Source of the DNA: JAVBMU01 sp031551755
GTDB lineage: Bacteria; Actinomycetota; Actinomycetes; Actinomycetales; Cellulomonadaceae
Direction of reading: 5' to 3'
Assembly (NCBI GenBank): GCA_031551755.1
Contig: JAVBNE010000012.1
Coordinates: 149,557-213,556, forward strand
Length of the DNA stretch: 64,000 bases
Within the stretch, counting starts at the first letter, position 1. Every line of letters starts with the position of its first letter. The translations under genes were made by a program, and so were the position numbers. This document shows positions 59,916 through 64,000 of this stretch, piece after piece. The notes below the pieces were generated by a model that saw only the letters and a program-made list of their open reading frames with translations, was not told the origin of the DNA and did not search any database.

Positions 59916-61591
59916 GTACCTCCACCGCAGACCGCGCGGCGTCCGCCGCGGACTACCTCGACCAGCGCACGGGCGTGGGCAAGGCCGTCAAGGGATTCGC
60001 CCGCAAGATCTTCCCCGACCACTGGTCCTTCCTGCTCGGCGAGATCGCGCTCTACTCGTTCATCGTCCTGCTCATCACGGGCGTCTTTCTTTCGATGTTC
60101 TTCGTCCCCAGCATGGGGCTGACCGTCTACCACGGTCAGCCGGCAAGCATGGACGGCGTCGTGATGTCCGATGCATTCGCCTCGACATTGCACATGTCCT
60201 TCGAGGTTCGCGGCGGGCTGCTCATGCGGCAGATCCACCACTGGTCCGCGCTGATCTTCATGGCCTCGATCGTGACGCACATGATGCGGGTCTTCTTCAC
60301 CGGTGCGTTCCGCAAGCCGCGTGAGCTGAACTGGCTGGTTGGGTCCCTGCTGCTTGTTCTCGGCCTCGCCGCCGGGTTCTCCGGCTACTCCCTGCCGGAC
60401 GACGTCCTGTCCGGCAACGGTCTGCGGATCACCGACGGCGTCGTGAAGTCGATCCCGATCATCGGCTCGTACATGTCGTACTTCATCTTTGGTGGGGAGT
60501 TTCCAGGCGAGCACATCATTCCGCGGCTCTACACAGTGCACGTACTCCTCGTACCCGGATTGATCCTCGCGTTGGTCAGCCTGCACCTGTTCTTCGTGGT
60601 CCTGCACAAGCACACTCAGTACCCCGGAGGTGGCCGTACCCAGAAGAACGTCGTCGGTTTCCCACTCTTCCCGATCTACGTGGCCAAAGCCGGCGGGTTC
60701 TTCTTCGTTGTCTTCGGCGTGCTCGCCCTCATGGGTGCCACGATGGCAGTCAACAATGTGTGGAACTACGGACCGTACGATCCCTCGCCAGTCAGCGCCG
60801 GCGCCCAGCCCGACTGGTACATGCTCTTCCTGGAGGGATCACTGCGGCTGATGCCTGGTCAGACGGAGTTCGTGATCGGCGGCTTCACACTATCGCTGAA
60901 TGTCCTCATTCCGGCCATGATCGTCCCTGGCATCCTTTTCACGGCACTCTTCGCGTACCCCTTCATCGAGGCCGCTGTGACGAAGGACAAGGGCGAACAC
61001 CATATCCTCGACCGCCCGCGGAACGTTCCTGTGCGGACCGCCACCGGTGTCTCGATCCTGACCGGCTTCATGATCCTGGTCCTGGCCGGTTCGAACGACC
61101 TCATCGCCACGCATTTCAACACCTCGCTCAACCTGATCACCTGGGTGTTCCGAGTCTTGATCTTCGTGGGACCCGTGGTTGCGTTCTGGGCCACGAAGCG
61201 CATCTGCCTCGGCTTGCAGCGCAAGGACCGCGAACTGGTCCTGCACGGCCATGAGACCGGCAAGATCCACCGATTTGCGGACGGCGAGTACATCGAGGTT
61301 CACCGACCCCTTGACGAGCAGGAGCGCTGGCTGCGGGTCAGCTTTGACGCCCACGCACCACTGGAGATCGAGCCGGCCGTTGACGCGCGTGGCGTGCGGC
61401 GGAAGGGCTACCGTAAGGATCGTGCCCTGCAGCGTCTCTCGCGCTTCTTCTACGAGGACCGTGTCAACCCGGTGACCCCCGACGAGCTGGCTGCCGCACA
61501 TTCGCACGGCGAACACGATGCGATCGCCCCGGACGACGAGACCGCAACGATCACCAGCTCTGCCGGCGTGCCGGAGGGCCACGGTCGTTGA
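59912..61591 (+). CDS. qcrB: Cytochrome b subunit of the bcc complex
   Basis: A 559-residue cytochrome b that oxidises menaquinol and is the target of Q203-type inhibitors. About eight helices are visible. Heme ligands sit in RGGLLMRQIHHWSALIF / SIVTHMMRVFF and in IIPRLYTVHVLLVPG / LVSLHLFFVVLHKH. The Qo-site motif PDWY (in AQPDWYMLFL) replaces PEWY, as in actinobacteria. A long hydrophilic C-terminal extension (about 425-559) with His/Asp-rich ends is also typical of that group. The start GTG overlaps qcrA's stop. A hairpin follows six bases after the stop. Confidence 0.95.
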   Translation: MSTSTADRAASAADYLDQRTGVGKAVKGFARKIFPDHWSFLLGEIALYSFIVLLITGVFLSMFFVPSMGLTVYHGQPASMDGVVMSDAFASTLHMSFEVRGGLLMRQIHHWSALIFMASIVTHMMRVFFTGAFRKPRELNWLVGSLLLVLGLAAGFSGYSLPDDVLSGNGLRITDGVVKSIPIIGSYMSYFIFGGEFPGEHIIPRLYTVHVLLVPGLILALVSLHLFFVVLHKHTQYPGGGRTQKNVVGFPLFPIYVAKAGGFFFVVFGVLALMGATMAVNNVWNYGPYDPSPVSAGAQPDWYMLFLEGSLRLMPGQTEFVIGGFTLSLNVLIPAMIVPGILFTALFAYPFIEAAVTKDKGEHHILDRPRNVPVRTATGVSILTGFMILVLAGSNDLIATHFNTSLNLITWVFRVLIFVGPVVAFWATKRICLGLQRKDRELVLHGHETGKIHRFADGEYIEVHRPLDEQERWLRVSFDAHAPLEIEPAVDARGVRRKGYRKDRALQRLSRFFYEDRVNPVTPDELAAAHSHGEHDAIAPDDETATITSSAGVPEGHGR

Positions 61592-61596
61592 CCTTT

Positions 61597-61633
61597 CCGA
61601 AGCCCGGCGTGAGTCATTCACGTCGGGCTTCGG
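61597..61633 (+). terminator. Hairpin after the qcr operon
   Basis: CCGAAGCCCGGCGTGA and TCACGTCGGGCTTCGG form a 16-base-pair stem (one G-U pair) with a five-base loop, six bases after the qcrB stop. No U-run follows. It either ends the operon or stabilises the mRNA 3' end. Confidence 0.65.
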
Positions 61634-61710
61634 CATATTCAGCGTGCGGACTTTTCCGCCCCAAATCGTCGGCGGCGCAGGGCCGTCGACACGACTCAGG
61701 AGGAATGCTC

Positions 61711-62337
61711 GTGCCGCAATACACCCTTCCCGATCTCTCCTACGACTATGCGGCGTTGGCACCGCACATCTCCGGCCGGATCATGGAGCTTCACCACTCC
61801 AAGCATCACCAGGCCTATGTCACCGGTGCCAACACGGCTCTGGAGCAGCTCGCGGCAGCACGCGAAGCAGGCGACCTGGCTGCTATCAACCTCTACGAGA
61901 AGAACCTTGCCTTCAACCTCGGCGGTCATGTGAACCACTCGGTGTTCTGGACCAACTTGTCCCCCGAGGGCGGCGGCGAGCCAACCGGTGCAGTTGGCAC
62001 GGCTATCGACGAGCACTTCGGCTCCTTCGCCGCCTTCAAGGCTCAGTTCGCGGCGGTGGCGGCCGGCGTGCAGGGTTCCGGCTGGGCGATCCTCGCCTGG
62101 GATTCGATCGGACAGCGACTCGTCACCGTCCAGCTCTACGACCAGCAGGGCAACCTCGCCCTCGGCCTGGTTCCGATCGTCGTCCTTGATGTCTGGGAGC
62201 ACGCCTACTACCTGGACTACCAGAACGTGCGGGCCGACTATGTCAACGCGTGGTGGAACATCGTGAACTGGGACGACGCAAATGCACGCCTGACCCGAGC
62301 CACCACCCAAACAGCTGGCTTGATCGTTCCCGCCTGA
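61711..62337 (+). CDS. sodA: Superoxide dismutase (Fe/Mn family)
   Basis: Converts superoxide to H2O2 and O2. The product has 208 residues. I pick the GTG at 61711 (M-P-Q-Y-T-L-P-D-L, as in homologues), because AGGAGG lies seven bases before it but only two bases before the ATG at 61705. Metal ligands: His28 in ELHHSKHHQAY, His76 in GGHVNHSVFW, and the Asp/His pair in VLDVWEHAYYLDY. The GSGWAILAWD segment is also present. Whether Mn or Fe is used cannot be read from sequence with confidence. It is not a periplasmic form, as no signal peptide is visible. It sits just behind the qcr operon, separated by a hairpin. Confidence 0.94.
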   Translation: MPQYTLPDLSYDYAALAPHISGRIMELHHSKHHQAYVTGANTALEQLAAAREAGDLAAINLYEKNLAFNLGGHVNHSVFWTNLSPEGGGEPTGAVGTAIDEHFGSFAAFKAQFAAVAAGVQGSGWAILAWDSIGQRLVTVQLYDQQGNLALGLVPIVVLDVWEHAYYLDYQNVRADYVNAWWNIVNWDDANARLTRATTQTAGLIVPA

Positions 62338-62423
62338 GCCTCAGAACCGAATGGCTGGCTGAGGCGTAACACTGGGTAGGTAGCACTCCACCGCGCGTCG
62401 CTGACAGCCTGCAAGCGAAACAC

Positions 62424-62449
62424 AATGGCCCCGCCGCGGCGGGGCCATT
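62424..62449. terminator. Perfect palindrome terminator between sodA and ctaF
   Basis: AATGGCCCCGCCG and CGGCGGGGCCATT form a 13-base perfect inverted repeat lying between the convergent sodA and ctaF genes, followed by TGTTTC. It suits termination from both sides. Confidence 0.75.
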
Positions 62450-62486
62450 TGTTTCAGCCTCTGTTCTCAGCCGCAGCCGATATCGA

Positions 62487-62885
62487 TCAGTGCGCGTGGA
62501 TGCCGCGGGAGTACTCGAAGACCCAGCCGACGAGTGCCACCGAACCAACGGCAACCCCGATTCCGACGATCCACCAGCCCGCTGCAAGACCGAAGAAGAC
62601 AATCGCACCAGAGAAGGCGATAGCCAGCGGCCACCAGCTCCACGGGGCGTATACGCCTTGGTCACCAGCTCCGGCCTCGATTTCGGCCAGGGGGTCATCC
62701 TCAGGCCGGGCGTCGATGTGCCGGGCGGTCTTGGCCAGGTAAACGCCGATCATGGCGACCAACGCACCGGTCAGGAAGATAGCGGCGGTACCGACCGGCT
62801 CACCTTCCGTCCAGACCCCGTAGACCGTTCCGATCAGAAAGAAGAACGGGACACACCACAGGAAGACCCTGTACTCGACCTTCAT
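62487..62885 (-). CDS. ctaF: Cytochrome c oxidase subunit IV (actinobacterial CtaF)
   Basis: A 132-residue small membrane subunit of the aa3 oxidase, found in Actinobacteria. Four transmembrane helices are visible: FLWCVPFFFLIGTVYGVW, GTAAIFLTGALVAMIGVYLA, PLAIAFSGAIVFFGLAAGWW and IVGIGVAVGSVALVGWVF. It begins MKVEYRVFLW and has a soluble loop with ARPEDDPLAEIEAGAG. It starts two bases after the ctaD stop, so they are co-transcribed and probably coupled. Confidence 0.9.
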   Translation of the reverse strand: MKVEYRVFLWCVPFFFLIGTVYGVWTEGEPVGTAAIFLTGALVAMIGVYLAKTARHIDARPEDDPLAEIEAGAGDQGVYAPWSWWPLAIAFSGAIVFFGLAAGWWIVGIGVAVGSVALVGWVFEYSRGIHAH

Positions 62886-62887
62886 GA

Positions 62888-64000
62888 CTATGCCTCGCTC
62901 TCGTCGCTGGTCCGTTGCACGCGATCCTGGGCAACCGCTCGCTGTCCCCGCCGTTCGGCCTCACCCAACACCTGGTCGACTGCTCCCGGGGTCGCGTAGG
63001 CGTGGTCCATCGCCGCGACCTCGGGGTGGTGCAGGTCGAAGGCCGGTGATTCGGAGCGGATGCGGGGCAGCGAGACGAAGTTGTGCCGGGGCGGCGGGCA
63101 AGAAGTGGCCCATTCAAGTGACCGGCCGTAACCCCAGGGGTCGTCGACCTTCACCAGCGGCGCGTTGCGCCAGGTGGTGAAGACGTTCCAGATGAACGGC
63201 AGGGTCGAGGCGGCCAGGATAAAGGCGCCGATCGTGGAGAACTGGTTCTCCCAGGTGAAGCCGTCCGAAGCCGCGTAGTCGGCGTACCGCCGGGGCATGC
63301 CCTCGACACCCAGCCAGTGCTGAATGAGGAACGTGGCGTGGAAGCCGATGAAGGTCATCCAGAAGTGAATCTTGCCGAGCCGCTCGTTGAGCATGCGGCC
63401 GGTGAACTTCGGCCACCAGAAGTAATACCCGGCGAACATCGCGAACGTCACGGTGCCGAAAATGACGTAATGGAAGTGCGCGACCACGAAGTACGAGTCG
63501 GAAAGGTGGAAGTCCATCGCCGGGCTGGCCAGGAACACGCCGGTCAAGCCGCCGAAGAGGAACGTCACCAAAAATCCGATGGTCCAGAGCATGGGGGTCT
63601 CGAAGGTGAGTTTGCCCCGCCACATCGTGCCGATCCAGTTGAAGAACTTCACACCGGTGGGCACCGCGATCAGCATCGTCATGAAGGCGAAGAACCGTAG
63701 GAGCACCGCGCCCGTGACGTACATGTGGTGGGCCCAGACCGTCACCGAGAGCGCCGCGATGGCGATGGTGGCATAGACCAGGCCCTTATAACCGAAGATC
63801 GGCTTACGGCTGAACACCGGCAGGATCTCCGAAACGATGCCGAAGAACGGCAACGCCAGAATGTACACCTCGGGGTGGCCGAAGAACCAGAACAGGTGCT
63901 GCCAGAGGATCGCCCCGCCGTTGGTGGGGTCGAAGATGTGGGCTCCGAGCTTCCGGTCAGCGCCGAGGGCGAAGAGGGCAGCTGCCAGCGGCGGGAAGGC
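62888..64000 (-). CDS. ctaD: Cytochrome c oxidase subunit I, C-terminal part (runs off the window)
   Basis: The catalytic subunit of the aa3 oxidase; its 5' part lies beyond base 64000, so about 370 C-terminal residues are seen. Present: WFFGHPEVYILALPFFG (the CuB His and the cross-linked Tyr), AHHMYVTG (the CuB His pair), and VAHFHYVIFGTV (heme ligands). Several helices and the actinobacterial tail after the last helix (YGRSLEWATSCPPPRHNF) follow. The frame is open to the window edge. It lies upstream of ctaF. Confidence 0.96.
   Translation of the reverse strand, partial: AFPPLAAALFALGADRKLGAHIFDPTNGGAILWQHLFWFFGHPEVYILALPFFGIVSEILPVFSRKPIFGYKGLVYATIAIAALSVTVWAHHMYVTGAVLLRFFAFMTMLIAVPTGVKFFNWIGTMWRGKLTFETPMLWTIGFLVTFLFGGLTGVFLASPAMDFHLSDSYFVVAHFHYVIFGTVTFAMFAGYYFWWPKFTGRMLNERLGKIHFWMTFIGFHATFLIQHWLGVEGMPRRYADYAASDGFTWENQFSTIGAFILAASTLPFIWNVFTTWRNAPLVKVDDPWGYGRSLEWATSCPPPRHNFVSLPRIRSESPAFDLHHPEVAAMDHAYATPGAVDQVLGEAERRGQRAVAQDRVQRTSDESEA

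Noticed and set aside
1..64000. tRNA, rRNA, CRISPR arrays, insertion sequences, integrase genes or origin-like repeats
   Set aside because: I saw no cloverleaf-like tRNA, no regularly spaced repeats, no transposase or integrase protein and no dnaA-box cluster while reading both strands. Small non-coding RNAs cannot be excluded by eye.

Overview
This is a G+C-rich actinobacterial chromosome segment. The gene neighbourhoods are the conserved actinomycete ones: a DUF3710-dut-DUF3093-DUF4193-suhB-sepH block, sigA with a small DUF7455-type gene and parE, the PknL/Rv2175c pair, class II DAHP synthase, the DEDD-exonuclease/trpD block, and a ctaE-qcrCAB respiratory operon followed by ctaF and ctaD. 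Both topoisomerase IV subunits are present, as in Streptomyces and many Micrococcales. Many genes start directly behind a TAGGCT-like -10 box with no ribosome binding site, which is a common actinobacterial habit. I would guess Micrococcales, but the sequence alone does not fix the family.

Layout. Bases 1-11.9 kb are core: DUF3710 (partial), dut, DUF3093, DUF4193, an inositol-monophosphatase-family gene, sepH, thymidine kinase, a phosphodiesterase-like alkaline phosphatase, DUF5998, a GNAT/acyl-CoA-synthetase-like protein acetyltransferase and parC. From 11.9 to 34.1 kb, between parC and parE, lies a mixed and largely accessory stretch. It holds two PIN-domain toxin-antitoxin loci flanking a lysoplasmalogenase-family gene, then metH. 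Next comes a visibly less G+C-rich island (17.9-22.4 kb) with a three-gene ABC transporter operon, remnants of small secreted proteins and an unknown gene. A KstD-like flavoprotein follows, then a complete four-gene Wadjet (JetABCD) anti-plasmid system, an SDR oxidoreductase, and a putative vitamin-uptake set (a DUF6580 membrane protein and two lipoproteins that look like the two halves of transcobalamin).

From 34 to 64 kb the window returns to core genes: parE, a DUF7455-like zinc protein, a GNAT-AAA+ fusion, the principal sigma factor, a universal stress protein, DUF4192, a lipoprotein, a polyprenyl diphosphate synthase, Rv2175c-like and PknL-like regulators, class II DAHP synthase, PPi-dependent phosphofructokinase, an acyltransferase, a ROK glucokinase, a long-chain acyl-CoA ligase, a DEDDh exonuclease/GIY-YIG fusion, a stand-alone AsnC ligand domain, trpD, an orphan receiver-like protein, the cytochrome bcc-aa3 genes and superoxide dismutase. 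ctaD runs off the right end.

How they fit together. The Wadjet operon is intact by every motif I could check. The island beside it carries transporter genes that look intact next to cargo-like genes that are frameshifted or duplicated. metH needs cobalamin, which makes the transcobalamin-like lipoproteins 16 kb away a plausible partner, though that link is inference. I saw no tRNA, rRNA, CRISPR array, insertion sequence or origin.
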